64,000 bases of DNA from an uncultured cyanobacterium (GTDB lineage: Bacteria > Cyanobacteriota > Cyanobacteriia > PCC-6307 > Cyanobiaceae): positions 1 to 64,000 of the forward strand of contig CAIZOZ010000062.1 in assembly GCA_903934745.1 (NCBI GenBank). The letters are read 5' to 3'. Below the pieces are notes generated by a model. That model made no database searches. It was not told the origin of the DNA and saw nothing but the letters and a program-made list of their open reading frames with translations. Within the stretch, counting starts at the first letter, position 1, and each line of letters begins with the position of its first letter. The position numbers were made by a program, and so were the translations under genes. This document shows positions 34,145 through 42,663 of this stretch, in pieces.

Positions 34145-34510
34145 TTACTTCTTCTTGCCGGCCACGGTTTTACGTGCACCACGGCGGGTGCGGGCGTTGG
34201 TGCGAGTGCGTTGGCCGCGCACGGGCAGTCCCATGCGATGGCGACGACCGCGCACGCAACCGATGTCCTGGAGACGCTTGAGGGCCATGCCCTCTTCACG
34301 GCGCAGGTCGCCTTCGAGAGTGAAGGATTCGGCGGCTCCGCGCAGTTTCTGCACGTCGGCGTCGCTCAGGTCCTTGACGCGGATGTCGGGATTGACACCG
34401 CTCTTGGTCAGGATCTTGCGGGCACGGGTGAGACCGATGCCATAGACGTAGGTGAGAGAGATCTCGACCCTCTTGTCACGAGGGATGTCGACACCGGCGA
34501 TCCGAGCCAC
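34145..34510 (-). CDS. rpsM: 30S ribosomal protein S13
   Basis: 121-residue head protein that contacts L5 and the A/P-site tRNAs. The GTG at 34510 gives MARIAGVDIPRDKRVEISL, the family start; a longer frame to 34579 adds unrelated residues. The C-terminal RGQRTRTNARTRRGARKTVAG tail is conserved and basic, ending in KKK. Confidence 0.96.
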   Translation of the reverse strand: MARIAGVDIPRDKRVEISLTYVYGIGLTRARKILTKSGVNPDIRVKDLSDADVQKLRGAAESFTLEGDLRREEGMALKRLQDIGCVRGRRHRMGLPVRGQRTRTNARTRRGARKTVAGKKK

Positions 34511-34681
34511 GTTGGAGAAATGATCAGGGGGGCAGGGGTTCCGCCCTGGGGCGGAGTAAACCGCCTGGAAGGGCGGCAAACCAAGCGCCAGAAGGCGGAT
34601 GGGGGAGATGATCAGCGCACGGGGTCGTGATCATCGGTGGAAGTGGTCTGGCCGAAGGGTCCGACCAGCAGGCCCAGGGAA

Positions 34682-34795
34682 TCAGCCCTGGCGCTGCTTG
34701 TGCTTGGGATTGGTGCAGATCACCATCACCCGGCCGTGGCGACGGATCACCCGGCACTTGTCGCACATTTTCTTGACTGAGGCACGCACCTTCAT
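34682..34795 (-). CDS. rpmJ: 50S ribosomal protein L36
   Basis: 37-residue zinc-binding 50S protein, starting MKVRASVKKMCDKC. Zinc ligands Cys11, Cys14, Cys27 and His32 are all present, so this is the zinc form. It lies directly after adk with no infA gene between them, and before rpsM. Confidence 0.95.
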   Translation of the reverse strand: MKVRASVKKMCDKCRVIRRHGRVMVICTNPKHKQRQG

Positions 34796-34869
34796 GGGAG
34801 TTGTGCTCTCCGATTTGCAAACGAGCACCCTATCACACGGGTCAACCCTGTCCCCATGCTCGCGGCGTC

Positions 34870-35421
34870 TCAATCCGCCAGCAGGGCGCTGATGCGCTCG
34901 CCGATGGCCTCGACGCTGCCGGCCGCTTCGACGGCTTCCAGCAGGCCGAGCTGGCGATAGTGCTCGATCAGCGGCTTGGTCTGCTGGCGGTAAACCTCCA
35001 GGCGATGGCGGATCACCTGTTCGTTGTCATCGGCCCGACCGCGACCCAGCAGGCGCTGGATCAGCAGCCCGTCGTCGAGTTCCATCAGCACCACCCGTTC
35101 GATCCGTTGGTCGAGTTCGGCGAGCAGCCGATCGAGGGCTTCGGCCTGGACAAGATTGCGCGGAAAGCCATCCAGCAACCAGCCCTGCCCGTGCTGCTCG
35201 AGGCGACTACGCACGATGGCGAGCACGAGGTCATCGCTGACCAGTTCGCCGCGGGCGATCACCGCCTCGACCTGGCGGCCGAGGTCACTGCCGGCTTGCA
35301 CCTCGGCCCGCAGCAAATCGCCGGTGGAGAGATGCAGCAGGCCCTGGCTGGCGGCCAGGCGCTGGGCCTGGGTGCCTTTGCCGGCGCCGGGCGGACCAAG
35401 GAAGAGGAGGCGTTGCTTCAT
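34870..35421 (-). CDS. adk: Adenylate kinase
   Basis: Interconverts ATP and AMP with two ADP. The 183-residue product has the P-loop GPPGAGKGTQ at residues 9-18, the AMP-binding region GDLLRAEV, and DGFPRNLVQAEAL. It is the short form without the zinc-finger LID insertion, as is common in cyanobacteria. It is encoded between secY and rpmJ in the spc cluster, linking nucleotide supply to growth-rate expression. Confidence 0.97.
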   Translation of the reverse strand: MKQRLLFLGPPGAGKGTQAQRLAASQGLLHLSTGDLLRAEVQAGSDLGRQVEAVIARGELVSDDLVLAIVRSRLEQHGQGWLLDGFPRNLVQAEALDRLLAELDQRIERVVLMELDDGLLIQRLLGRGRADDNEQVIRHRLEVYRQQTKPLIEHYRQLGLLEAVEAAGSVEAIGERISALLAD

Positions 35422-35502
35422 GGCTGGAAATGGACAGGACGTCAGGAACAGTTGACGGCGCGGTCGTGCGCAGGATCGGGGAAGGCTTGCGTCAAGCGCG
35501 GG

Positions 35503-36822
35503 TCACTGCCGCACCATGCCCTCGTAGCGCTGCGAGATCACGTAGGTCTGCACCTGTTTGGCGGTGTCGATCGCCACCCCCACCAGGATCAACAACGAGG
35601 TGGCCCCGATGCCCTGGAAGGTGCGCACCTGGGTGGAGCCCTCCACAGCCGAGGGGATGATCGCCACGAAGCCGAGGAAGAGGCCCCCCAGCAGGGTGAG
35701 ACGGTTCTGAACGCCGCCAAGATAGTTGGCCGTGGCCGATCCCGGGCGCACCCCTGGGATCGCCACACCGCTGCGTTTGAGGTTGGTGGCGATGTCGACC
35801 GGATTGACGGTGAGCGAGGCGTAGAAGAAGCCGAAACCCAGGATCAGGGCAAAGAAGACCAGTGGATAAAGCCAGGGCGTGCTGCTGTTCGGGCTCAGGT
35901 AACCGGCGGCTTTGACCAACCAGGCGTTGCGGGTGAGGTTGGCAATGGTGAGTGGCAGGAACACCACTGCTGAGGCGAAAATGATCGGCATCACGCCACC
36001 GGCATTGAGCTTCAGGGGCAGATAGCTCTGGCGGGAGGAGAGCATGCCGGAGCCGCCCACCTGGCGTTTGGCACTCACGATCGGAATGCGTCGGTTGCCT
36101 TCCTGCACAAAGATGATGCCGACGATCGTGACCAGGAACACCAGCAACAGCACGACGATGCCGCCGACGGTGCTGCGATCGCCGGTCTGGGCCAGCTGGA
36201 TGGTGGATCCCAGCGCATCAGGCAGGGTGGCGACGATGTTGATGAAGATCACCAGCGACGCCCCCTGGCCGATTCCGCGCTCGGTGATCACTTCACTGAT
36301 CCACATCACCACCATCGATCCGGTGACCAGGGCCAGGCTGGTCTGCATGACGAACAGCCAGTCGGGCAATCCGGGCAGGGCGTACTGGCGCAGGATGAGG
36401 GCGAAGACCGTGCTTTGCAGGATTCCCCAGCCCAGGGCCACATAGCGGGTGATCTGGGCAATTTTGCGGCGACCCGCCTCCCCCTCGTTCTTCTGCAGAT
36501 CCTCGAGCTGGGGCAGGGCTGCGGTGAGCAGCTGCAGGATGATCGAGGCGTTGATGAAGGGCAGAATGCCCAGCGCGAACACGCCCAGGGTGGAGAGGCC
36601 ACCGCCGGTGAAGATGTTGAGGAAACCGATCAGCTGACCGCCGCGGGAAAGGAATTCCTGGAAGGCGACGCGATCGATGCCTGGCACGGGGATGTAGATC
36701 CCCAGCCGCACCAGCATCAACAGGCCGAGGGTGGTGAGAACCCTGTCGCGGAGGGTCTTCGCCTGGAACAGCTGGCTGATGATTTCAGCGGCGCTGGGGT
36801 TGCGCCCCCTGCTGACGACCAT
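35503..36822 (-). CDS. secY: Preprotein translocase subunit SecY
   Basis: 439-residue channel of the Sec translocon, used in both plasma and thylakoid membranes. Ten hydrophobic helices are visible. PVPGIDRVAFQEFL is in the first periplasmic loop, ERGIGQGASLVIFINIVA in the middle, and the long cytoplasmic loop that meets SecA/ribosome ends near VSAKRQVGGSG. It starts MVVSRGRNPSAAEIISQL. Between rplO and adk, as in most bacteria, with a hairpin in the rplO-secY gap. Confidence 0.97.
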   Translation of the reverse strand: MVVSRGRNPSAAEIISQLFQAKTLRDRVLTTLGLLMLVRLGIYIPVPGIDRVAFQEFLSRGGQLIGFLNIFTGGGLSTLGVFALGILPFINASIILQLLTAALPQLEDLQKNEGEAGRRKIAQITRYVALGWGILQSTVFALILRQYALPGLPDWLFVMQTSLALVTGSMVVMWISEVITERGIGQGASLVIFINIVATLPDALGSTIQLAQTGDRSTVGGIVVLLLVFLVTIVGIIFVQEGNRRIPIVSAKRQVGGSGMLSSRQSYLPLKLNAGGVMPIIFASAVVFLPLTIANLTRNAWLVKAAGYLSPNSSTPWLYPLVFFALILGFGFFYASLTVNPVDIATNLKRSGVAIPGVRPGSATANYLGGVQNRLTLLGGLFLGFVAIIPSAVEGSTQVRTFQGIGATSLLILVGVAIDTAKQVQTYVISQRYEGMVRQ

Positions 36823-36890
36823 GACGGATGCTGAGGGGAGATTGGGACGGAAGAGAAACGGGCGCGCTGCTGGGGAGCCGACCGACGCAA

Positions 36891-36929
36891 AGAGCCGCCT
36901 GCCGGCCGGATGGCGTGGCAGACGGCTCT
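36891..36929 (-). other. Hairpin in the rplO-secY gap
   Basis: Inverted repeat agagccg-c-ctgcc with ggcag-a-cggctct, twelve pairs with one mismatch and a 13-base loop. On the minus strand it is followed by TTTG. It could be a leaky terminator or processing site that sets secY level relative to the ribosomal genes. Confidence 0.5.
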
Positions 36930-36962
36930 GAACCTAGGAGCAGGCGGAGGAGGACACCGGAC

Positions 36963-37418
36963 TCAGCCGGTGATCTCACAGGTGCCACCGGCGGCTTCGA
37001 TTTTTTCGCGGGCGCTGGTGGTGAAGGCTGCCGCCTGCACGGTGAGGGTCACCGCGAGCTCACCGTTGCCAAGCACCTTGAGCGGGTGTTTGGGGCTGGT
37101 GACCAGGCCTTGCTTGACCAGTGAATCCATGCTGACGGTGCTGCCCGCCTTGAGATCGGCGAGCTTGCTCACGTTGATGATCGTGTACTCCTTGGGGTTG
37201 ACCAAGGGGAAATGCTTCAGCTTGGGCACACGCCGATAGAGAGGCATCTGGCCACCCTCAAAGCCGGGGCGGGTGGGCCGGCCTGAGCGTGACTTCTGGC
37301 CACGCATGCCGAAACCGCAGCTGGCGCCCTGGCCAGCGGCGATACCGCGACCCTTGCGGGTTTTGCGGCGGCGTGATCCGGGCTGGGGCTGGAGATTGTC
37401 GAGAGAGTAGGTGGTCAT
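36963..37418 (-). CDS. rplO: 50S ribosomal protein L15
   Basis: 151-residue 50S protein. It has the N-terminal glycine-rich basic arm (RRRKTRKGRGIAAGQGASCG) and the PTRPGFEGGQMPLYRRVPK segment. It follows rpsE by 8 bp with no rpmD (L30) between, consistent with the lack of L30 in cyanobacteria. Confidence 0.97.
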   Translation of the reverse strand: MTTYSLDNLQPQPGSRRRKTRKGRGIAAGQGASCGFGMRGQKSRSGRPTRPGFEGGQMPLYRRVPKLKHFPLVNPKEYTIINVSKLADLKAGSTVSMDSLVKQGLVTSPKHPLKVLGNGELAVTLTVQAAAFTTSAREKIEAAGGTCEITG

Positions 37419-37426
37419 CGGGGATC

Positions 37427-38095
37427 TCAGGAGTAGAGCTGCTCAAGGGAGATGCCCCGCTCCTTGGCGGTCTCCTTGTGGGTGCGAAGGCCCGCCAGGG
37501 CGACCATGGCGGCGCGGGCATTGTTGAGCGGGGTCTTGGAACCCAGCCGCTTGGCCAGCACGTTCTTGATGCCGGCCAGCTCAAGCACCGTGCGGATCGA
37601 ACCGCCCGCAATCACCCCGGTACCGGGAGCGGCCGGCCGGATCAACACGCTGGCGGCGCCATCGCGGCCGTTGCTGAGGGTGGGGATCGAGCTGGTGCGG
37701 GTGAGGGGAACCTTGACCAGATGCTTCTTGCCATCGGCCACACCCTTGCGGACGGCCCCGATGACATCACCGGCCTTGCCGACACCGACGCCGACCTGGC
37801 CGCGTTCGTTGCCGACGACGACGATGGCGCGGAAGCTCATCTTCTTGCCGCCTTTGACGGTCTTGGAGACGCGGCGGATCTGGACGACTCGCTCCTGCCA
37901 TTCGGAGTCGCGCTCCTGGCCGCGCCGGTTGTCCCGGCCTCGGCCGCCGCCACCGCGGCGATCGCGATCTCCACCTCCTTTGCCGCCGCCGCCGCCACCA
38001 CCACGACGTTCCTGCTGCTGGCCTTCAGCCGCTGCGGGAACGTCGGACGCTGCCGGGATGTCGTTGGTCTGGATCTGGTCGTTGGTTTCGGTCAT
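37427..38095 (-). CDS. rpsE: 30S ribosomal protein S5 with Arg/Gly-rich N-terminal extension
   Basis: S5 supports mRNA entry and decoding fidelity. The standard domain begins near EWQERVVQIRRVSKTVKGGKK and runs to the end. In front of it are about 65 extra residues from MTETNDQIQTNDIPAASDVP, including a run of glycines and arginine-glycine motifs (RRGGGGGGGKGGGDRDRRG). Total length is 222 residues versus about 170 in most bacteria. The start at 38095 is 13 bp after rplR, supporting it. The extension is likely disordered and may bind RNA. Confidence 0.94.
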   Translation of the reverse strand: MTETNDQIQTNDIPAASDVPAAAEGQQQERRGGGGGGGKGGGDRDRRGGGGRGRDNRRGQERDSEWQERVVQIRRVSKTVKGGKKMSFRAIVVVGNERGQVGVGVGKAGDVIGAVRKGVADGKKHLVKVPLTRTSSIPTLSNGRDGAASVLIRPAAPGTGVIAGGSIRTVLELAGIKNVLAKRLGSKTPLNNARAAMVALAGLRTHKETAKERGISLEQLYS

Positions 38096-38108
38096 GGTGA
38101 GAGCAGGA

Positions 38109-38474
38109 TCAGAATTGAAGGCCCGCTTCCCGGGCGGCATCGGCAAGGGCTTTGACCCGGCCGTGATACAGGTTGCCGCCGCGATCGAAGACCACCTGCT
38201 GGATGCCCTTGGCGAGAGCACGCTGGGCGACCAGTTGGCCCACGGCGATCGAAGCATCGCAGGTGGCACCGGCCGTGAGGCTGGTGCGCAGGTCCTTGTC
38301 GAGCGTTGAGGCCGCACAGAGCGTGCTCTGGGCGTCGTCGTCGATGACCTGGGCGTAAATGTGATTGTTAGAGCGGAACACCGCCAGCCTGGGCCGGACG
38401 GCAGTGCCGGAGAGCAGACGACGCAGGCGGCGGTGGCGCTTCTGGGTCTGCTGTTTGCGGGAGATGGAAGACAT
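38109..38474 (-). CDS. rplR: 50S ribosomal protein L18
   Basis: 121-residue 5S rRNA-binding protein. The basic N-terminus (KQQTQKRHRRLRRLLSG) and the C-terminal FDRGGNLYHGRVKALADAAR are typical. Between rplF and rpsE in the spc order. Confidence 0.97.
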   Translation of the reverse strand: MSSISRKQQTQKRHRRLRRLLSGTAVRPRLAVFRSNNHIYAQVIDDDAQSTLCAASTLDKDLRTSLTAGATCDASIAVGQLVAQRALAKGIQQVVFDRGGNLYHGRVKALADAAREAGLQF

Positions 38475-38506
38475 GGGGAACAGGCTAACGGTGCTCGTGC
38501 AGACCT

Positions 38507-39046
38507 CTATTTCTTGCCGGTCTTGCCGGCCTTGCGCAGGATCCGCTCACCCTCGTACTTGATGCCTTTGCCCTTGTAGGGCTCAGGCGGACGAATGGCG
38601 CGCACCTTGGCGGCTTCGTTGCCGACCAGCTCCTTGTTGGCCCCTGAGACCAACACGTTGGTGTTGTTCTCAACGGCGAAGGTGACGCCGTCGGGCGGCA
38701 CCATCTCAACCGGGTGGCTGTAGCCGGCCAAGACGACCAGCTTCGTGCCTTGAACCGAAGCGCGGTAACCCACGCCCACGATCTCAAGCTTGCGCGTGAA
38801 GCCCTGGCTCACGCCCTCCACCATGTTGGCAACGAGGGTGCGGCTGAGGCCGTGGCGCTCGCGGGAGCGGCGGTTGCTGCTGGACGGAGCGACCACCAGG
38901 GTGTCGCCGTCCTGGCTGATGGTGACTCCATCGGGCAGGGTGCGGCGGAGTTCACCCTTGGGGCCTTTGACGGTGACGTCGAGGCCGTTGAGGCTGACGC
39001 TCACCTTCTCAGGAATTGGAATCGGAGCTTTACCGATACGTGACAT
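38507..39046 (-). CDS. rplF: 50S ribosomal protein L6
   Basis: 179-residue protein at the factor-binding site of the 50S subunit. MSRIGKAPIPIPEKV begins the first of its two related domains. The C-terminal PEPYKGKGIKYEGERILRKAG is conserved. Flanked by rpsH (18 bp upstream) and rplR. Confidence 0.97.
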   Translation of the reverse strand: MSRIGKAPIPIPEKVSVSLNGLDVTVKGPKGELRRTLPDGVTISQDGDTLVVAPSSSNRRSRERHGLSRTLVANMVEGVSQGFTRKLEIVGVGYRASVQGTKLVVLAGYSHPVEMVPPDGVTFAVENNTNVLVSGANKELVGNEAAKVRAIRPPEPYKGKGIKYEGERILRKAGKTGKK

Positions 39047-39064
39047 GGCTGTTTCCTCCCGGGA

Positions 39065-39466
39065 TCAGTAGACGTAGCAGAGCACTTCGCCGCCGACGCC
39101 CTGTTTGCGGGCATCACGGTCGCTCATCACACCCCTGGAGGTGGAGATGATCGCCACTCCGAGGCCGCCGAGCACTTTGGGCAGCTGGCGGGTGTTCTTG
39201 TAGATACGCAGGCCTGGCTTGCTCACCCGCTGCACGCGGCGGATGGTGGGCTGGCGATGCTTGCCGCTGTACTTGAGCTCCAGCACCAGTTGCTTCAGGA
39301 CGCCTTCTCCGTCTTCGGAAATGGCGGCGATGAAGCCTTCTTGCTGCAGCACATTGGCGATGCTCCGGGACATGCGGGACGCAGGAATCCTGGTGCTCTC
39401 GTGACGCTTCTCACTCGCATTGCGGATGCGGGTGAGCATGTCGGAAATCGGGTCGTGGTTGGCCAT
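39065..39466 (-). CDS. rpsH: 30S ribosomal protein S8
   Basis: 133-residue 16S rRNA central-domain binder that also represses spc translation in E. coli. The ATG at 39466 gives MANHDPISDMLTRIRNAS; the frame is open upstream without family similarity. The C-terminal STSRGVMSDRDARKQGVGGE is conserved. Confidence 0.97.
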   Translation of the reverse strand: MANHDPISDMLTRIRNASEKRHESTRIPASRMSRSIANVLQQEGFIAAISEDGEGVLKQLVLELKYSGKHRQPTIRRVQRVSKPGLRIYKNTRQLPKVLGGLGVAIISTSRGVMSDRDARKQGVGGEVLCYVY

Positions 39467-39485
39467 GGTCGGGTCCGGAAGAGCC

Positions 39486-40025
39486 TCAGTTACTGCGGAA
39501 CGGCATCCCCATCTCGCGGAGGAGGGCCCGGCCCTCTTCATCGCTGCGGGCGCTGGTCACGATCGTGACGTCCATTCCTCGGATGGCGTCGATCTTGTCG
39601 AAAGAGATCTCGGGGAAGATGATCTGCTCACGGATGCCCAGGGTGTAATTACCCCGGCCGTCAAAACTCCTGGGGCTCACACCGCGGAAGTCGCGGATGC
39701 GGGGCAGGGCCAGGTTGATCAGACGCTCCAGGAAGGCGTACATCCGCTCACCCCGGAGGGTGACGGTGACACCGATGGGCATGCCCTGGCGGATTTTGAA
39801 GGCAGCAATGGCCTTTTTCGCCCGGGTCACCACCACTTTCTGACCAGTGATGGTAGCCAGTTCGGTGATGGAAGCTTCAAGTGCCTTGGCATTCTGGGCG
39901 GCTTCACCAAGTCCCCGGTTGACGGTGACCTTGAGCACCTTGGGAACCTCGTGGACATTGGAGAGACTCAGATCCTTCAGCAACTTGGGCTGGATCGTCT
40001 CCCAGTAGCGCTGTTTCAGTGACAT
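39486..40025 (-). CDS. rplE: 50S ribosomal protein L5
   Basis: 179-residue 5S rRNA-binding protein that touches P-site tRNA. VPKVLKVTVNRGLGEAAQNAK and FDGRGNYTLGIREQIIFPEI are family signatures. It is followed directly by rpsH; rpsN (S14) is absent here, as in other cyanobacterial clusters where it is encoded elsewhere. Confidence 0.97.
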   Translation of the reverse strand: MSLKQRYWETIQPKLLKDLSLSNVHEVPKVLKVTVNRGLGEAAQNAKALEASITELATITGQKVVVTRAKKAIAAFKIRQGMPIGVTVTLRGERMYAFLERLINLALPRIRDFRGVSPRSFDGRGNYTLGIREQIIFPEISFDKIDAIRGMDVTIVTSARSDEEGRALLREMGMPFRSN

Positions 40026-40162
40026 GACGGAGGGAAGGAGTGCGCTTCTGGACGTGGTCAGAAGGCGGACGGGTGGGGGGAAATAGAGGAGGAAGCTATA
40101 GGGGTGAGCTGCTGTGCCTTTGCCGGTTTGGCGTTAGCAACAGCGGCCAGTGGCGGTGGCGA

Positions 40163-40519
40163 TCAATCGATCACCTCACCGGTTTTCTTGAGGCGACGTT
40201 TCTTGGTGCCGTCCTTGTCCACCACAATCGCGACGCGGCTGGCGACGTTCTTTGTGGTGGAGTACAGCATCACGTTGGAGGCATGCAGGGAGGTTTCCTC
40301 CGTGACAATGCGGCCGCTCTCGCCTTCTTGAGTGGGCTTGAGGTGACGGGTGCGCAGGTTGATGCCCTGCACGATCAGGCGGTTCTCGTAGGGAAGGGTG
40401 CGCAGGACCTCACCGGTCTTGCCCTTGTCCTTGCCGGTGATCACCTGCACGGTGTCGCCCTTCTTGATGCGCATCTTGATGCGCACCGGGGTCTTCGCCT
40501 TGGGAGTTGCGGTGGCCAT
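40163..40519 (-). CDS. rplX: 50S ribosomal protein L24
   Basis: 118-residue assembly initiator for the 50S subunit. The KOW motif is in RIKKGDTVQVITGKDKGKTG. Three bp after rplN, so tightly coupled; 137 bp before rplE, a larger gap in which I see no gene. Confidence 0.96.
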   Translation of the reverse strand: MATATPKAKTPVRIKMRIKKGDTVQVITGKDKGKTGEVLRTLPYENRLIVQGINLRTRHLKPTQEGESGRIVTEETSLHASNVMLYSTTKNVASRVAIVVDKDGTKKRRLKKTGEVID

Positions 40520-40522
40520 GGT

Positions 40523-40888
40523 TCAGATCACCTCCGGAGCGAGGGACACGATCTTGGTGAAGTTGCGCTCGCGCAGTTCCCGAGCGACGGGACCGAAGAC
40601 CCGGGTGCCCTTGGGGTTGTTGTCGTTGCCCAGGATCACCGCGGCGTTGTCATCGAAGCGGATCGAGTTGCCGGTGTCGCGGCGCAGGGTGGCCTTGGTG
40701 CGAACCACAACGGCCTTGACCACATCCGACTTCTTGACTCCCATGTTGGGCATGGCGTCCTTGACGGCTGCCACGATCACATCGCCCACGTGGGCGTAGC
40801 GACGGTTGGTGCCCAGCACTCGGATGCATTGAATGCGCTTGGCGCCGCTGTTGTCAGCGACATTGAGGAAGGTTTCCTGCTGAATCAT
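40523..40888 (-). CDS. rplN: 50S ribosomal protein L14
   Basis: 121-residue protein at the subunit interface. MIQQETFLNVADNSGAKRIQ and KKSDVVKAVVVRTKATLRR are characteristic. Full length, between rpsQ and rplX. Confidence 0.97.
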   Translation of the reverse strand: MIQQETFLNVADNSGAKRIQCIRVLGTNRRYAHVGDVIVAAVKDAMPNMGVKKSDVVKAVVVRTKATLRRDTGNSIRFDDNAAVILGNDNNPKGTRVFGPVARELRERNFTKIVSLAPEVI

Positions 40889-40901
40889 CGGGAGGTCCTC
40901 C

Positions 40902-41171
40902 TCAGGTGGCAGCCGACGGGGTGGAGCCCGCGGCCGTGGAAATCACTTCAGCCACCATCCAGCGTTTGGTGCGGCTGAGCGGGCGGGTTTCGGTGATACG
41001 AACCCGGTCACCGACGCGGCAACCATTGGCTTCGTCGTGGGCTTTGTAGCGGGTGGTGCGGCTGACCGTCTTCAGATAGATGGGGTGAGGGAAGCGGTTT
41101 TCAACCGCTACCACCACCGTTTTGTCCATCTTGTCGCTGACGACGATGCCGACCCTTTCCTTGAGTGCCAT
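40902..41171 (-). CDS. rpsQ: 30S ribosomal protein S17
   Basis: 89-residue 16S 5'-domain binder. The ATG at 41171 gives MALKERVGIVVSDKMDKTVVV; GDRVRITETRPLSRTKRW is conserved. The upstream open frame lacks S17 similarity. 14 bp after rpmC. Confidence 0.96.
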   Translation of the reverse strand: MALKERVGIVVSDKMDKTVVVAVENRFPHPIYLKTVSRTTRYKAHDEANGCRVGDRVRITETRPLSRTKRWMVAEVISTAAGSTPSAAT

Positions 41172-41185
41172 GGGAATCGAGGGGA

Positions 41186-41395
41186 TCAGGAGGCGGTGGA
41201 GCGCTGACGCTCCTTCTGCACCGAGAGAAGGTGGGCCAGCTTGATGCGGGCCTGCTTGAAGCGGTGCGGATGCTCCAGACGGCGGGTGGCCTGCTGGAAG
41301 CGGAGATCGAACAGTTCGCGGCGGGTGGCGTTGATCTGTTCGGTGAGTTCGCCTTCGGTGAGGTTGCGCACCTCGGCGATTTCGGGACGGGCCAT
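41186..41395 (-). CDS. rpmC: 50S ribosomal protein L29
   Basis: 69-residue two-helix protein near the tunnel exit and the trigger-factor dock. Starts MARPEIAEVRNLTEGEL, with the LFDLRFQQATRRLEHPHR motif. Two bases separate it from rplP. Confidence 0.96.
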   Translation of the reverse strand: MARPEIAEVRNLTEGELTEQINATRRELFDLRFQQATRRLEHPHRFKQARIKLAHLLSVQKERQRSTAS

Positions 41396-41397
41396 GG

Positions 41398-41901
41398 TCA
41401 GGACTCCACAAGGGTGGGCTCAGGCGCGGCCTGGACGGCTGCGGCTGCGGGCGGAACCGTGTCGGTGCCATCCACCTTGCTCGGCTGCTCGGGCAGGGAG
41501 ATGAACTTCGTCTTGATCGGCAGTTTGAACTGCGCCAGACGCATGGCCTCCTTGGCGATTTCCGGAGTGATTTCCGGGCCACCCATTTCGAACAGAATGC
41601 GGCCTGGCTTGATCACGGCGACCCAGAACTCCGGGTTGCCCTTACCAGAACCCATGCGGGTTTCGGCTGCACGCATGGTGACGGGCTTGTCGGGGAAGAT
41701 CCGGATCCAGATCTGCCCACCACGTTTGACGTGGCGGGTCATCGCCCGGCGACTGGCCTCGATCTGGCGGGAGGTGATCCAGCCACATTCCTGGGCCTGA
41801 AGAGCGAACTCCCCGAAGGCGATGGTGTTACCGCGAGTAGCGACGCCGCGCATGCGGCCGCGCTGCTGTTTGCGGAATTTGACGCGTCTTGGACTCAGCA
41901 T
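41398..41901 (-). CDS. rplP: 50S ribosomal protein L16 with C-terminal extension
   Basis: L16 shapes the A-site tRNA pocket. The conserved body runs from MLSPRRVKFRKQQRGRMRG to about residue 140 (AMRLAQFKLPIKTKFI). It is followed by about 25 residues rich in Pro, Ala and Glu (DTVPPAAAAVQAAPEPTLVES-like), giving 167 residues versus about 138 normally. The tail is low-complexity and probably disordered. Confidence 0.96.
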   Translation of the reverse strand: MLSPRRVKFRKQQRGRMRGVATRGNTIAFGEFALQAQECGWITSRQIEASRRAMTRHVKRGGQIWIRIFPDKPVTMRAAETRMGSGKGNPEFWVAVIKPGRILFEMGGPEITPEIAKEAMRLAQFKLPIKTKFISLPEQPSKVDGTDTVPPAAAAVQAAPEPTLVES

Positions 41902-41915
41902 GGTTCAGGCCTCCC

Positions 41916-42644
41916 TCACTCCTCGTTGGAGCGGTCTTCGAACTGTTGCGGCCGGCGGTTGGCACGGCGCTTGGGTGCTCCACCCACGGGCAGCTGGTCT
42001 TTCTGGCCGGGGAGCACCTCACCTTTGAACACCCAGACCTTGATGCCGAGAACGCCATAGGTGGTGGTAGCAACCTTGGTGGCGTAATCGATATCGGCCC
42101 GCAGGGTGTGCAGGGGGACGCGACCCTCGCGGGTCCATTCGGTGCGGGCGATTTCGGCACCGTTGAGACGGCCGGCGACCATCAGTTTCAGACCGAGCAC
42201 CCCAGCACGCTGGGCGCGCTGCACCGCCATGCGCATGACGCGGCGGAAGGCGACCCGCTTCTCCAATTGCTGAGCAATGTATTCGGCGAGCAGAAAGGCG
42301 TCGGCGTCGACCCGCTCGACTTCCACCACGTTGATACGGACCTGACGGTTCGCATCACCGATGGTTTTCTGAATGCCGGTGCGCAGGTCCTCAATGCCGC
42401 TGCCCTGGCGGCCAACCAGCACACCGGGACGGGCGGTCTTGAGCTCAACTTCGAGCTGATCGGCCTTACGGGCGATCAGCACATCGCTGATACCGGCGGA
42501 GGCGTACTTCTTGTGGATGAACTTGCGGATCCGGTCATCCTCCTGAAGGAGGGCCGGATAGGTTTTGCTCGGTGCGTACCAGCGGGAGCGGTGTTCCTGG
42601 GTGATCCCCAGGCGCAGGCCGGTTGGATGGATCTTGTGTCCCAT
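41916..42644 (-). CDS. rpsC: 30S ribosomal protein S3
   Basis: 242-residue protein at the mRNA entry pore, with a KH domain. The ATG at 42644 gives MGHKIHPTGLRLGITQEH. The KH GXXG is in VGRQGSGIEDL. RRVMRMAVQRAQRAGVLGLK and the C-terminal GIKVWVFKGEVLPG are typical. A longer upstream frame is not supported by similarity. Confidence 0.97.
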   Translation of the reverse strand: MGHKIHPTGLRLGITQEHRSRWYAPSKTYPALLQEDDRIRKFIHKKYASAGISDVLIARKADQLEVELKTARPGVLVGRQGSGIEDLRTGIQKTIGDANRQVRINVVEVERVDADAFLLAEYIAQQLEKRVAFRRVMRMAVQRAQRAGVLGLKLMVAGRLNGAEIARTEWTREGRVPLHTLRADIDYATKVATTTYGVLGIKVWVFKGEVLPGQKDQLPVGGAPKRRANRRPQQFEDRSNEE

Positions 42645-42663
42645 CGGTCGGTGTCCTCGGGGT

